DNA from: Lamprobacter modestohalophilus
Lineage (GTDB): Bacteria; Pseudomonadota; Gammaproteobacteria; Chromatiales; Chromatiaceae
Assembly: GCF_016583905.1 (NCBI RefSeq)
Contig: NZ_NRRY01000013.1
Span: forward strand, 43,486 to 107,485
Reading direction: 5' to 3'
Length of the DNA: 64,000 nucleotides
Shown: positions 47,403-57,217 of the stretch, piece by piece
Layout of the letters: every line of letters starts with the position of its first letter
How positions within the stretch are numbered: the stretch's first letter is position 1
Program-made: the position numbers and the translations under genes
The notes under the pieces: generated by a model
What the model saw: the letters and a program-made list of their open reading frames with translations, nothing else
Database searches by the model: none
Told to the model about the DNA's origin: nothing

Positions 47403-50400
47403 TCTCTAAGACCTTCGTCGAGCGGCCGCGGCTGGCGGCCGTCGTCTCCATCGTGCTGGTGATCTCCGGCTTGCTGGCGATCTTTGGCATCCCGGTGGCG
47501 CAGTATCCAAACATCACGCCGCCTGTGGTGCAGGTCACGGCCAGCTATCCTGGCGCTGATGCCCAGACCATCGCCGATACCGTTGGCAGCCCGATCGAAC
47601 AACAAGTCAATGGCGTCGAGGACATGATCTATATGTCCTCGGTGGCCTCTAGCGCCGGCACCTACACACTCACGGTCACCTTCGAGGTCGGCACCGACTC
47701 GGATATTGCTCAGGTCAATACCCAGAACCGGGTCTCGCAAGCCCTGGCCTTGCTGCCACCCGAGGTGCAGTCGCTCGGTGTCACCGTGCAGGCACAGTCA
47801 ACCAATCTGTTGTTGGTGGTGGCGGTCTACTCGCCCGATGAAAGCAAGGATGCGCTCTTCCTATCGAACTTTGCGACCATCAACATTCAGGATGAACTGG
47901 CGCGTGTGACGGGTGTGGGTGAAGCGAATCAGTTTGGTCCGCTCAACTACTCGATGCGCATCTGGCTGCAGCCGACGCGGATGGCGGCGCTTGGGATCTC
48001 GCCGCAGGATGTGCAACAAGCCATTCAAGAGCAAAACATCCAGGCCGCCCTCGGCTCGGTCGGCGCGCCGCCCATTGGCGATGATCAGGTCTCGCAGTTC
48101 ACGATTGTCACCGAAGGGCAGTTGATTACCCCAGAAGCGTTCGGCCAGATCGTGGTGCGGACCGGCGATGATGGCGCCATTGTGCGGGTCTCCGATATCG
48201 CTAAGGTCGAGCTCGGCTCCCAGTCCTACACGGCGGTGACGAAGTTCAATGGCAAGCCAGCCGCGGGCATCGCGATCTATCAGGCGCCTGGTGCCAATGC
48301 GCTTGGGGTGGCCAATGGCGTCCGCGCCGAGTTGGAGAAGCTCAAGGCACGCTTTCCGGATGGGGTCGGCGCTGAGATCATGTACGACTCGACCCTATTC
48401 GTCACCGCCTCGATCCACGAGATCACCATAACGCTTGCGATCACTGCGGTGATCGTGCTGCTCGTGGTGTACCTCTTTCTGCAGGATCTGCGTGCGACCA
48501 TCGTGCCTGCGGTCACCATCCCGGTGTCGCTGATCGGTGTCTTTATCGTGTTGCTTGCGGCTGGGTTTTCGGCGAACACCATCAGTCTGTTTGCAGTGGT
48601 GTTGGCGATCGGCTTGGTCGTGGATGATGCCATCGTTGTGGTTGAAAACGTCCAGCGCATCATGGTCGAAGAGGGGTTGAACCGGCGTGCGGCCACCTTG
48701 AAGGCGATGCAACAGGTGACTGGGCCGATCATCTCGACCACCCTGGTCCTGTTCGCGATCTTCGCTCCGGTTGCGTTCATCCCCGGCATCTCCGGTGAGC
48801 TGTTCCGGCAGTTTGCGGTGACCATCTCGGCCGCCGTTGCGATCTCGGCGCTCAACGCCTTGACCTTATCGCCGGTGCTGACCTCGCTCTTCCTTGGTAC
48901 ACCCAAGGAGTCGCACCGTGGTCCCTTTAAATGGTTCAACACTGGGCTCGACTCTACCCGCGACGGCTACGTGAAAGTGGTCTCTCTGATTGCCCGGCGT
49001 TCAGCGGTCGCCGGCATCATCATCTTGGTTGCGGGTGGCGCCTCGGCGTTCATTCTCGATCGGCTACCGAGTGGCTTTCTGCCCAACGAGGATCAGGGCG
49101 TCATCTACGTCGATGTCAGCTTGCCGGCGGGTGCCTCGCTGCCGCGAACCAGCGACGTGTTGGCTCAGGTGCGCGATATTGCCGCGAAGACCGAAGGCGT
49201 GGAGAGCGTGCTCTCGGTGGCTGGGTATAGCTTGTTGACCAGCTCGCCGTCATCGGACTCCGGTCTTGCGGTCATCGTACTCAAGCCTTGGGACGAGCGC
49301 ACGACACCCGAGACCCAGATCCGGGGCCTGATCGAGCGCATCGGCGGCCAGGCCAACGCGATCCCGGCTGCGAATATCCTGCTCTTCCCGCCGCCGCCGA
49401 TCCCGGGTCTCGGTAACGCCGGTGGCTTCGCCTTGCAGTTGCAGGCACTCGGTGGCCAATCTCCTCAGGATCTCACGCAGGTGCTGAAGGGTTATGTCGC
49501 CGCGGCCAATCAAAGCCCGGATATCGCCAGCGCTTACTCGACCTTCAATGCGAATACACCACGTCTCTATCTGGACCTCGATCGAACCCAAGCTCAGTAC
49601 ATGGATGTGCCGGTGTCGGCGGTGTTCAACACCATGCAGTCGGTATTCGGCAGCACCTATGTGAACAACTTCACCTATCTGGGGCGCACCTTCCAGGTCA
49701 ATCTCCAGGCGGAGCAAGACGCGCGCTCCGCGTCTGCTGATATTGGCTCGACCTATGTACGCTCCAATAGCGGCGAGATGATCCCGATTGAAGTGCTGGC
49801 TGATATCCGCAATGAGTTGGGGGCAGACCTGATCTTCCGTTATAACCAGTTTCTGACCGCGACGATCAATGGCAGCGCGCCACCTGGAAAATCGACCGGC
49901 GAGGCGATGGCGGCGATGGAAGCGACGGCGAAACAATCATTGCCCGATGGCTACGCTTATGAGTGGACGGGGATGTCTTTTCAGGAGGCCGCGCAAGGGG
50001 CCGGCAGCCAGGCCGCGATCTTCGGGCTTGCGGTGTTGTTCGGCTATCTGTTCCTGGTCGCGCTCTACGAGAGTTGGGCAATTCCATTTGCCGTGCTGAG
50101 TTCGGTGACTATCGCCGTGCTCGGATCGCTGCTGACGCTCTGGGTAGTGGGACTCGATAACGACCTCTATACCCAGATTGGCCTGATCCTACTGATTGGC
50201 TTGGCGGCGAAGAACGCGATCCTGATCGTCGAGTTTGCCAAGGAGCAGCGCGAGGATGGCAAGAGCCGCTTCGAGGCCGCGTTAGCCGGTGCCCGCATGC
50301 GTTTCCGGGCGGTGTTAATGACCGCGCTCGCGTTCATCATCGGCCTGTTGCCGCTGGTATTGGCGACGGGGGCCGGTGCCAACTCGCGGATTCACCTGGG

Positions 50401-50566
50401 CTTCACCGTGCTTGGCGGCATGGTGGCCGCAACCATCTTCGGCATCCTGGTGATCCCGGGTCTCTATGTGATGTTCCAGTGGATTGGCGACAAGATCGGC
50501 GAACTGATCGCACCGCACCGCCAGCAGATCCCGCCCGAGACGAAATCTGAGTCTGAGGCGAGCTGA
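47399..50566 (+). CDS. RND multidrug efflux transporter (AcrB/MexB type)
   Basis: 1055 aa with the 12-helix, two-periplasmic-loop RND layout. Seen: [23 protein letters not shown] at the N-terminus, TM4 segment [16 protein letters not shown] with the two proton-relay Asp residues, [17 protein letters not shown], and [16 protein letters not shown] in TM10 with the matching Lys. The second periplasmic part includes [13 protein letters not shown], a substrate-pocket region of hydrophobe/amphiphile exporters. No TolC-like gene follows, so it must use a channel coded elsewhere. Confidence 0.94.
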   Translation: MISKTFVERPRLAAVVSIVLVISGLLAIFGIPVAQYPNITPPVVQVTASYPGADAQTIADTVGSPIEQQVNGVEDMIYMSSVASSAGTYTLTVTFEVGTDSDIAQVNTQNRVSQALALLPPEVQSLGVTVQAQSTNLLLVVAVYSPDESKDALFLSNFATINIQDELARVTGVGEANQFGPLNYSMRIWLQPTRMAALGISPQDVQQAIQEQNIQAALGSVGAPPIGDDQVSQFTIVTEGQLITPEAFGQIVVRTGDDGAIVRVSDIAKVELGSQSYTAVTKFNGKPAAGIAIYQAPGANALGVANGVRAELEKLKARFPDGVGAEIMYDSTLFVTASIHEITITLAITAVIVLLVVYLFLQDLRATIVPAVTIPVSLIGVFIVLLAAGFSANTISLFAVVLAIGLVVDDAIVVVENVQRIMVEEGLNRRAATLKAMQQVTGPIISTTLVLFAIFAPVAFIPGISGELFRQFAVTISAAVAISALNALTLSPVLTSLFLGTPKESHRGPFKWFNTGLDSTRDGYVKVVSLIARRSAVAGIIILVAGGASAFILDRLPSGFLPNEDQGVIYVDVSLPAGASLPRTSDVLAQVRDIAAKTEGVESVLSVAGYSLLTSSPSSDSGLAVIVLKPWDERTTPETQIRGLIERIGGQANAIPAANILLFPPPPIPGLGNAGGFALQLQALGGQSPQDLTQVLKGYVAAANQSPDIASAYSTFNANTPRLYLDLDRTQAQYMDVPVSAVFNTMQSVFGSTYVNNFTYLGRTFQVNLQAEQDARSASADIGSTYVRSNSGEMIPIEVLADIRNELGADLIFRYNQFLTATINGSAPPGKSTGEAMAAMEATAKQSLPDGYAYEWTGMSFQEAAQGAGSQAAIFGLAVLFGYLFLVALYESWAIPFAVLSSVTIAVLGSLLTLWVVGLDNDLYTQIGLILLIGLAAKNAILIVEFAKEQREDGKSRFEAALAGARMRFRAVLMTALAFIIGLLPLVLATGAGANSRIHLGFTVLGGMVAATIFGILVIPGLYVMFQWIGDKIGELIAPHRQQIPPETKSESEAS

Positions 50567-50594
50567 GGCAAGGCGCCCAGGCGCCTAGTTAGCG

Positions 50595-50612
50595 GGTGGT
50601 CAGGAAGCCACC
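50595..50612. terminator. Hairpin between convergent genes
   Basis: GGTGG/CCACC stem with an 8-base loop, just after the RND pump stop and ahead of the convergent gene's stop. A GGCGCC-rich stretch (50573-50586) is beside it. No T-run. Confidence 0.3.
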
Positions 50613-50616
50613 TACC

Positions 50617-52488
50617 TCAGAAGCGGCTTTCGATGTAGCCCAGTGCGCGGCTGATCGGCAGCTCGCTGTTCGATGGCCCAGTACGGATCAGGAACGATTC
50701 GCCGTTGCCCGGGCGAAGATAAACAGGGGTCTCGGCGGGCTCGCACTCGATGGCGCCGATCTGCTTGTCGTCGAGCGTGAACAGCCTGAAGCGGAGATGG
50801 CGCATCGCCTCTGCGCCGAGATGCTGGTTGACGAGATTCTTGAAGTGCAGCAAGCACTTGTCGTCATTGGCGAAACCGTCACCAGCAAGCCCGAGCACCT
50901 CGCCATCGTCGGCGACACCCAGCAACAGAATCCCGCCCTGGCTGTTGAGGAAGGCGGCAACACCCTTGAGCCAGGCCAGCTCGATCGCCTTGTCGTTCTT
51001 GCCGCTGCGCAGATTCAAGCGCATGGTCGACTTGAACTCGAGATGCGCACTCTCGCCGCGGCCGATGAGGTCGTAGAGCTCAGTGTCGGGTTGGCTCGAG
51101 TCGATACTGAGCTTCGGCAGCTCACGCAGCTGATGGCTGTAGCGTCGCACGACCAGCAGCGCCAGACCGATGCCGAGCGCCAAGATTGCCAACGCACTGC
51201 CCGCAAACAGCGGCCAGCGTTGTTGCAGCAGTCCAAGTGGACCGGCGCTGGGGTAGGCAACCCCGACCCAGGCTTTGCGCTTCACCGGCTCCAGCGGGAC
51301 GAACCCTGCCCACCAATGGCGTCCGCCGCTTTCAAAGCGTACTGGCCGATCTTCCGGCTCTCCGGCAGCGCGCCAAGCCGCAATGGCCGCGAAGGTCGTC
51401 GCGCTGCCAAGGCGTTGCTCGACCTTATCGAATCCGCTCGCGGCAACGCCAACGCCCAAGTGTTCTTCGGGCGGTGTGGGGTTTGAGTTGCCGCTGACCT
51501 GGGTCCCGTTCTGATATTGAGGCGAAGAGGCAAAAGAGGGTGAGGATGCATATACACCACCCTCGCGGTCGAACAGGAACCCATAGCCGGCGGCGTCCGC
51601 ATGTAGCCGGTCGATGGTCGCTAAGATGCGGGCGAGGGTGACATCGAGCGCGAGGACCAACAGCTCCCCATGCTGACGCCAGGCGGTGGCGACGGTGATA
51701 CCCGGCTCGTCGAGGGAGATGAATTGGTAGGGTAGGCTCCAGGTCACCGGCGCTGAGAGGAATGCTCGCTGGTCTTGGCGGGAGCTAGATTCTGCGGCTT
51801 CTGCAGCTTTTACCGCTTTTGCTGGTTCTTTATCTTCTCCAGCCTCTCCAGCCTCTCCAGCCTCTCCTGGTTCTCCTAGCTCTCCGATTTCGGCATCTTC
51901 TGCGCCATCGCCTTGCAGCTGTTGGACAGCGGCCTGGAACCAGGGCCGCTGTCTTGGGTCGTGGGTGCTGGGCTGCTGCTGGGAGCTGATGCGGTCATCG
52001 TCGTTGCGCCATTCTGAGATCCGCTCTGAGATCCCCGAGGCCGCTGCGTTACCGGTTGCGGCATCAGAGGTCGACAGGCGCTCGCGCGTGATCCAACGCC
52101 CATCGTCGAGGCGAAGGAAATACTCGCGCCCGGCGTCATCCGCCATCACCGCTCCGGCGATCTGGCGCATGTGTGCCAATGCGGGCATCAAGTGCTCATT
52201 CAGTGCCTGGACGTCGGCCGGCGTCAGCTCGCGATTGCGCAGGCCGTCGCGCAGGATCAGCAGCTGCTGGGCGACAGGCAGCAACAGTCCGTTGACCTCG
52301 TCGCGCACCAGCGCCGAGGCGTCTTGAAGCCGGGCCTTTGCGAAGTCGCGCTTGATGTCGTTGATGAGCAGCGCACTGGCTGTGGCTAATACGCCGACCG
52401 TGACCAGGATCAGCAGCACCAGGTCTCGGAACAGCCGTGCGCGCAACGGGTCGCTCGGCGCCTGCTTGAACAAGCGGCGGTTTTTCAT
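50617..52488 (-). CDS. Membrane Cache sensor with AlbA_2 (Schlafen-type) domain
   Basis: 623 aa. N-terminal membrane segment (LVLLILVTVGVLATASALL), a large periplasmic Cache-like region (about 45-410), a second membrane segment (FAGSALAILALGIGLALLVV), and a cytoplasmic AlbA_2 domain from about 465. The AlbA_2 hallmarks are ESAHLEFKST, AAFLNSQGGILLLGVADDGEVLGL and FLIRTGPSN. In other proteins this domain binds nucleic acid or nucleotides. An extracytoplasmic sensor joined to it is an uncommon design. A run of GEAGEAGEA repeats lies in the periplasmic part. Confidence 0.8.
   Translation of the reverse strand: MKNRRLFKQAPSDPLRARLFRDLVLLILVTVGVLATASALLINDIKRDFAKARLQDASALVRDEVNGLLLPVAQQLLILRDGLRNRELTPADVQALNEHLMPALAHMRQIAGAVMADDAGREYFLRLDDGRWITRERLSTSDAATGNAAASGISERISEWRNDDDRISSQQQPSTHDPRQRPWFQAAVQQLQGDGAEDAEIGELGEPGEAGEAGEAGEDKEPAKAVKAAEAAESSSRQDQRAFLSAPVTWSLPYQFISLDEPGITVATAWRQHGELLVLALDVTLARILATIDRLHADAAGYGFLFDREGGVYASSPSFASSPQYQNGTQVSGNSNPTPPEEHLGVGVAASGFDKVEQRLGSATTFAAIAAWRAAGEPEDRPVRFESGGRHWWAGFVPLEPVKRKAWVGVAYPSAGPLGLLQQRWPLFAGSALAILALGIGLALLVVRRYSHQLRELPKLSIDSSQPDTELYDLIGRGESAHLEFKSTMRLNLRSGKNDKAIELAWLKGVAAFLNSQGGILLLGVADDGEVLGLAGDGFANDDKCLLHFKNLVNQHLGAEAMRHLRFRLFTLDDKQIGAIECEPAETPVYLRPGNGESFLIRTGPSNSELPISRALGYIESRF
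51837..51867. repeat. 9-bp tandem repeats (CTCCAGCCT) in the Cache-AlbA_2 gene
   Basis: Three perfect units and part of a fourth, followed by diverged units. On the minus strand they code for GEA repeats in the periplasmic domain. Confidence 0.9.
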
Positions 52489-52510
52489 ACGCTATCGGCC
52501 TGCGCTTAAT

Positions 52511-52530
52511 GTGAATCTCGCGCGATTCAT
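52511..52530. repeat. 18-bp palindrome TGAATC-N6-GATTCA, copy B
   Basis: GTGAATCTCGCGCGATTCAT, one change from the reverse of 40847-40867. It is in the 70-base gap between the Cache-AlbA_2 start and the thiO stop, so it may be a regulatory site for the former or a terminator for thiO. Confidence 0.55.
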
Positions 52531-52558
52531 CTGCCGAGATGGCGCCGCGCCATGCGCC

Positions 52559-53647
52559 TTAGGTGCGCGGACTATCCAAGGCGTAGGCCGATGGCGGCAG
52601 GATTGGCTGTCGTTCGAGCACGATATCGGCGATCAAACGCGCCGATGCGGGTCCTGTGACCAAGCCATTACGGAAGTGCCCCGCATTGACATAGAGCCCT
52701 TCGGCGCCAGGGTAAGGGCCGATATAGGGGATGCCACTCGGGGAGCCCGGCCGCAGCCCGGCCCAGTGATCCTCGATCGGCGTGCGCTTGAGCAGCGGGA
52801 ACATCTCGGTCGCGACCCGATACAGCTCTTCCTTGGCCTCGGCGGTGGTGCGCTTCTCGAAACCGGCCTCCTCGAGTGTGCTGCCAATCAGCACCCGGCC
52901 GTCCTTGCGTGGGATCACATAGCGTTCACGGTAGAGCGACAGGTGCCGAATCTGTCCAGGCTTGGCATAGAACAGGATCATCTGTCCGCGCACCGGGCGG
53001 ATGTCCGGCTTGCGCCCTAGCTTCTCGAGCAACTGCGCGGTCCAGGCGCCGGTGCAGACGATCACATGTTCGGCTTCGATGGCGCCGCTGGTGGTGGTGA
53101 CGCCGCGCACGCGACCATCCTCGACTTGCAGATCCAGTACCTCCTCGCGCTCTCGCATCTCGACGCGCTTGCTGATGCTCGCGTGCAGCGCCTTGGTCAG
53201 TCGCGGGTTGCGGATCTGCGCGACCTCGGGCATCCAGAGCGCGCCGTCGGTGTCCACGTTGAGACCGGGCTCCTTCTCGGCAAGCGCGGCACGATCCAGG
53301 ACCTCGATCGGCGCCTGTTCAGTCTCGGCCCAGTTCAGCGCCAGATCAGGCGCATCGGGGTCCAGGATCATCAACCCTGAGCGGTTGTATTCGGGGTCGA
53401 CCCCTGTCTCTTCAAACAGCGCTTCGCAGAACTCCGGATAGATGCGCTGGCTCCAGCTTGCTAAGGCCGTCACCGCTCCCCTATAGCGCCAGGGATAGAG
53501 TGGCGAGAGGATGCCGCCACCGGCCCAAGATGACTCTTTGCCGGTGCTGCCCATCTCGATCAGGGCCACCTCGGCCCCGGCTTGGCTGAGCTCGCGCGCG
53601 GTCATCAGGCCGATGACACCGCCACCAATGATCAATATCTTCTTCAT
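52559..53647 (-). CDS. thiO: Glycine oxidase ThiO
   Basis: FAD-dependent oxidase that makes iminoglycine for the thiazole ring of thiamine. N-terminal dinucleotide motif IIGGGVIGLMTARELSQAGA, then GGGILSPLYPWRY, the RPVRGQMILFY segment, and GLRPGSPSGIPYIGPY near the end with YVNAGHFRNG. Length (362 aa) is normal. ATG 53647 is 2 bases after the ispH stop, so the genes are coupled. A TTG two codons upstream is possible but unneeded. No other thi gene is nearby. Confidence 0.9.
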   Translation of the reverse strand: MKKILIIGGGVIGLMTARELSQAGAEVALIEMGSTGKESSWAGGGILSPLYPWRYRGAVTALASWSQRIYPEFCEALFEETGVDPEYNRSGLMILDPDAPDLALNWAETEQAPIEVLDRAALAEKEPGLNVDTDGALWMPEVAQIRNPRLTKALHASISKRVEMREREEVLDLQVEDGRVRGVTTTSGAIEAEHVIVCTGAWTAQLLEKLGRKPDIRPVRGQMILFYAKPGQIRHLSLYRERYVIPRKDGRVLIGSTLEEAGFEKRTTAEAKEELYRVATEMFPLLKRTPIEDHWAGLRPGSPSGIPYIGPYPGAEGLYVNAGHFRNGLVTGPASARLIADIVLERQPILPPSAYALDSPRT

Positions 53648-53649
53648 AG

Positions 53650-54630
53650 TCAAACGTTCGTCTGCTCGGCATCAGCCTCGATATGAGGCTCGGCACCCGT
53701 CGGCTGTAATTCTTTAGGCAGGGCGAACACCACTTGCTCGCGGATGCCGGATTGTTCTTTGACGTCACCAGCGCCCCATTCCTGGAGCTTGGCGGTCACC
53801 TGCTCAACCAACAGCTCTGGGGCCGATGCACCGGCGGTGAGCGCGACCCGGGCGCCGTCGCGCAGCCAGTCGCGCTGGATGTCCTCGGCACCGTCGATCA
53901 GATAGGCCGGGATGCCTTGCTTCTCGGCCAGCTCGCGCAGCCGGTTCGAGTTCGAGCTATTGGCCGAGCCGACCACCAGCATCAGATCGGCCTCGGCAGC
54001 GAGCGAGCGCACCGCATCCTGCCGGTTCTGCGTGGCATAGCAGATATCACTCTTTTTCGGACCGGTCAGGTTCGGGAAGCGTGCGCGCAAGGCCTCGATG
54101 ACGCCGGCGGTGTCATCGACCGACAGGGTGGTCTGGGTCACATAGGCGACGCGATCCGGGTCTTGGACCAGCAGGTCAGCGACCTCAGCGGCGGTCTCGA
54201 TCAGATGCATGCGGCCGCCATCGGCCTGGCATTGGCCGAGCGTGCCCTCGACCTCGGGGTGACCGCGATGGCCGATCAACACCACGTCGAAGCCGGCCTT
54301 GCAGTGGCGCGCGACCTCGAGGTGAACCTTGGTGACCAGTGGGCAGGTGGCGTCGAAGATACGCAGTCCGCGTTCGGCGGCCTGCTCGCGGACCTGTTGC
54401 GAGACGCCGTGAGCGCTGAAGATGCAGGTGGCGCCGTTCGGGATCGCGCCGATGTCATCGACGAAGATCGCGCCGCGGTTGCGCAGGTCGTCGACCACGT
54501 AGCGGTTATGCACCACCTCGTGGCGCACATAGATCGGCGCGCCATAGAGCTCGAGCACGCGCTCGACGATCTCGATGGCGCGATCGACGCCGGCGCAGAA
54601 GCCGCGGGGATTCGCGAGGAGTATGTCCAT
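53650..54630 (-). CDS. ispH: 4-hydroxy-3-methylbut-2-enyl diphosphate reductase IspH
   Basis: Last step of the MEP isoprenoid pathway (4Fe-4S enzyme). The three cluster Cys lie in [27 protein letters not shown] and [20 protein letters not shown] and [14 protein letters not shown], the His-containing loops, are present. The 326-aa length is normal, with a slightly longer C-terminus. It precedes thiO directly. Confidence 0.95.
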   Translation of the reverse strand: MDILLANPRGFCAGVDRAIEIVERVLELYGAPIYVRHEVVHNRYVVDDLRNRGAIFVDDIGAIPNGATCIFSAHGVSQQVREQAAERGLRIFDATCPLVTKVHLEVARHCKAGFDVVLIGHRGHPEVEGTLGQCQADGGRMHLIETAAEVADLLVQDPDRVAYVTQTTLSVDDTAGVIEALRARFPNLTGPKKSDICYATQNRQDAVRSLAAEADLMLVVGSANSSNSNRLRELAEKQGIPAYLIDGAEDIQRDWLRDGARVALTAGASAPELLVEQVTAKLQEWGAGDVKEQSGIREQVVFALPKELQPTGAEPHIEADAEQTNV

Positions 54631-54709
54631 CAGGAGGGCTGGGGCCTTGCGGCCGGGCTAGGCAAACATGGCGCTATTCTAGCAGTCGTATCGCAGTCGA
54701 GCAGTCGGG

Positions 54710-55033
54710 TTATCCTGAGGATGCCGGATAGAACTGCTGTCCGACGCGCTCGATGTGCGCGAGCAAAGCCACATTCTGAACAGATTCAACCTGGCAGAGA
54801 TCGATCTGATAGGGCAACAGCAAGTCGTCGATGCGGTCTTCCAGAGCCGCTAAATCCGCTTCAGTCAGCGCTGGGCCGAAGAGCGCGATGTCGATATCCG
54901 AGCCGTGACGATAGTTGCCCTTGGCGCGTGATCCAAAGACGACCGCGCGTTGCAGACCTGGTGTGCGGCCGAGCTGTTCGCGGAGCTGGGAAACGACACC
55001 GGGTGCTAATCCGAAGGGTTGGTCAGCGGTCAT
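54710..55033 (-). CDS. mntA: MntA-type antitoxin, minimal nucleotidyltransferase
   Basis: 107-aa minimal nucleotidyltransferase. It has the exact GSx10DxD motif: Gly-Ser in VFGSRAKGN, followed ten residues later by DID in GSDIDIALFG. In type VII toxin-antitoxin systems this enzyme adds AMP to a tyrosine of the HepT toxin and silences it. It overlaps the HepT-like gene by 11 bases, downstream of it, on the same strand. Confidence 0.85.
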   Translation of the reverse strand: MTADQPFGLAPGVVSQLREQLGRTPGLQRAVVFGSRAKGNYRHGSDIDIALFGPALTEADLAALEDRIDDLLLPYQIDLCQVESVQNVALLAHIERVGQQFYPASSG

Positions 55034-55463
55034 CTTGGCTCGCCATCAGCGACTGCATGCGCTCGGCAAAGGTCTGGAACAACGCCAGATAGCGCTCTGC
55101 GATGATCTGCGTCAGCTGATTAGCGCGGGCCTCATCGTAAGTATGCGCCGAGAGGTTACGACTGCGGATGGTCGCCATCCAGCCATCGCCGTCCAGGATC
55201 AGGCCGCGCTTGAAAGCCTCGCGAATCGCATCGCGCGAGCCGGTGATGTTTGGATTGCCTTGATATTCATGGTAATCCTTCATCAGATTCCAGCCTAGCT
55301 CTTGGGTGAATTCGAAGGCCTTGATCAACCCCTGCTGCTCCAAGCGCGAGAGCGGCCGCTGCTCGCGCAACTGCACGGCCTCTTCGAGTTGTGCCAGCGC
55401 ACGCAGATAATTGCTCAGCCGTTGTTGCCAACGGATGTCGGCGGATCGGGCGTTTTCTGTCAT
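55023..55463 (-). CDS. hepT: HepT-type HEPN toxin (HI0074-like)
   Basis: 146-aa all-helical HEPN protein. It carries RNLSAHTY, which is the full Rx4HxY motif: Arg and His of the ribonuclease site and the Tyr that MntA AMPylates. The rest (LNYLRALAQLEEAVQL-like N-terminus, LIKAFEFTQELGWNLMKDYHEY) fits the HI0074 family. It is first in the pair, overlapping mntA. The neighbouring 55464-55654 stretch has a C6/G5 hairpin (55485-55502) and no gene. Confidence 0.85.
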   Translation of the reverse strand: MTENARSADIRWQQRLSNYLRALAQLEEAVQLREQRPLSRLEQQGLIKAFEFTQELGWNLMKDYHEYQGNPNITGSRDAIREAFKRGLILDGDGWMATIRSRNLSAHTYDEARANQLTQIIAERYLALFQTFAERMQSLMASQDDR

Positions 55464-55654
55464 CGAGCGGCCTCGTTGATCGGGCCCCCCTGTGGTTGGG
55501 GGAGACTCGGGTGTAGGAATGGGTCCACACTATCGCGCTACTAGACCATCGGTCATCAAATCGGTCATCAATAAGTTAGGCACCTCGACCATGGCTTGCT
55601 TGACGGTTTGGCCGTTGCTCTCATCCTGTGCTTAGAGATGCCAACGAGACTCAG

Positions 55655-57166
55655 ATGGACAGACTCCTTTTCAGCTGGCTTGGTCGCACTGATCTACGCG
55701 CCATTGAGGAAGCCGATACGGTGGGCACTGGTCCGGTCGCGCAAGCCCTAGACACGAGTCGGTTCAGCCACCTGGCGCTGATCTGCGACTACAGCGCCAC
55801 TGAAGCGCAGGCCTATCTCGATTGGCTTCGGCAGCGTAACCAGACGCCCATCACAGTGCACTCGGTTAAGCTGGACAGCCCCACCAACTTCGACGCCATC
55901 TATCGGGAAGCTCGTCGCATCATTGCCGAGACGATCAAGGCCCGATCCAGCCCGCCTGAGCTGACCTTTCACCTCAGCCCAGGCACGCCAGCGATGGCCG
56001 CAGTCTGGATCATCCTCGCCAAGACTCGCTTTCCCGCTGAGTTGATCGAGTCATCGATTCGATATGGGGTACGTTCTGTCTCGATCCCATTTCAGATGGC
56101 CGCTGATTTCATTCCGGATTTGCTGCGCCGATCGGATGACGAGCTGACACGTTTGACCGCTGGTCTTCCGCCTGCGGCGCCAGCCTTTGATGCGATCATC
56201 CACCAGAGTCCGGTGATGCAGCGCGTCGTTGCTCGTGCCCGCCGTGTTGCGCTGCGCTCGATACCGGTTTTGATCGAGGGCGATTCCGGCACCGGCAAGG
56301 AACTGCTCGCACGAGCCATCCACCAGGCAAGCCCACGCTGCGAGCGGCCCATGGTCACTGTGAACTGCGGTGCCATTGCGGCAGACCTGATCGAGTCCGA
56401 GCTGTTTGGACACGAAAAAGGCGCCTTCACCGGCGCGATCAGTGCTCGCCAAGGCGTCTTCGAGGCGGCCGATACCGGAACGCTGTTCTTGGATGAGATC
56501 GGAGAGCTATCCAAGCCTGCCCAGGTGCGCTTTCTGCGCGCGCTCCAGGAAGGCGAGATCACTCGCGTTGGCGCGACACGATCCATCCGTGTCGATGTGC
56601 GCATCATCGCCGCGACCAATCGCAGCCTCAGCCAAGAGGTCAGCAGCAGTCGTTTCCGCGAAGATCTGTTCTATCGTCTAGCCGTTGCGGTCATCGTCCT
56701 GCCACCACTCCGCGAGCGCGATGGCGATGTCGCCTTACTGTTGGATCGTCTTCTGGATCAGATCAACCGCGAGAGCGAGACCGAGCCCGGCTATGAGCCA
56801 AAGAAACTTTCGGTGACTGCAAGAAAACTTTTGCTTGAGCACGCTTGGCCCGGCAATATCCGCGAACTGCTGAACACACTGCGCCGCGCTGCGGTTTGGA
56901 CGCCAGGCCCGACGATCGATCTCGATGACGCGCGCGATGCGCTGCTGCCAGGACCCCAAAGTGCTGATGGTAGCCTCTCAATCCTCGGGCGAGAACTTGG
57001 CGAAGACTTTGATCTAGAAAGGCTTCTCGATGATGTTAAGCGGCATTATCTGGAACGTGCCTTAGCGGTAGCGCAGGGCAATAAGACCCGCGCTGCCCAG
57101 CTGCTCGGCTTCGGAAATCCCACGACGCTAACAAACTGGCTCAAAAAATATGACCTCAAGCCATGA
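55655..57166 (+). CDS. RtcR-like sigma54 activator with CARF sensor domain
   Basis: 503 aa. Residues 1-160 resemble the CARF-type N-terminus of RtcR: LLFSWLGRTDLRAI, then LTFHLSPGTPAMAAVW, then ILAKTRFPAELIESS, where RtcR has a similar TTGTHVAQICW...LIQSS run. The central AAA+ domain has Walker A EGDSGTGKE (208-216), the sigma54-contacting loop GAFTGA (256-261), and LFLDEIGEL. The C-terminus is a Fis-type helix-turn-helix (NKTRAAQLLGFGNPTTLTNWL). ATG 55655 is preferred to GTG 55628. In RtcR the N-terminal domain senses RNA-derived ligands. A sigma54 promoter follows the stop codon at once. Confidence 0.85.
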   Translation: MDRLLFSWLGRTDLRAIEEADTVGTGPVAQALDTSRFSHLALICDYSATEAQAYLDWLRQRNQTPITVHSVKLDSPTNFDAIYREARRIIAETIKARSSPPELTFHLSPGTPAMAAVWIILAKTRFPAELIESSIRYGVRSVSIPFQMAADFIPDLLRRSDDELTRLTAGLPPAAPAFDAIIHQSPVMQRVVARARRVALRSIPVLIEGDSGTGKELLARAIHQASPRCERPMVTVNCGAIAADLIESELFGHEKGAFTGAISARQGVFEAADTGTLFLDEIGELSKPAQVRFLRALQEGEITRVGATRSIRVDVRIIAATNRSLSQEVSSSRFREDLFYRLAVAVIVLPPLRERDGDVALLLDRLLDQINRESETEPGYEPKKLSVTARKLLLEHAWPGNIRELLNTLRRAAVWTPGPTIDLDDARDALLPGPQSADGSLSILGRELGEDFDLERLLDDVKRHYLERALAVAQGNKTRAAQLLGFGNPTTLTNWLKKYDLKP

Positions 57167-57182
57167 TGGCACGGTCCCTGCT
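57167..57182 (+). promoter_or_regulatory. Sigma54-type promoter (-24/-12)
   Basis: TGGCACG-GTCC-CTGCT. This matches the consensus TGGCACG-N4-TTGCW with one change (C for T in the -12 box) and correct spacing of the GG and GC pairs. It starts at the base after the stop codon of the sigma54 activator and points at the PcfJ gene 36 bases downstream. Transcription would start near 57194. Confidence 0.7.
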
Positions 57183-57217
57183 CATGTCTGCTCGACAGCA
57201 AGCAACATGGGTGCAGG

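Noticed and set aside
52876..54900. Long plus-strand open frames opposite thiO and ispH
   Set aside because: Codon-biased GC-rich genes create long antisense frames. The minus-strand proteins are clear family members and the antisense products are not.
55600..55627. Sigma54 promoter in front of the RtcR-like gene (TTTGGCCGTTGC)
   Set aside because: The GG and GC pairs are only 7 bases apart, not the required spacing, so it is unlikely to be used.
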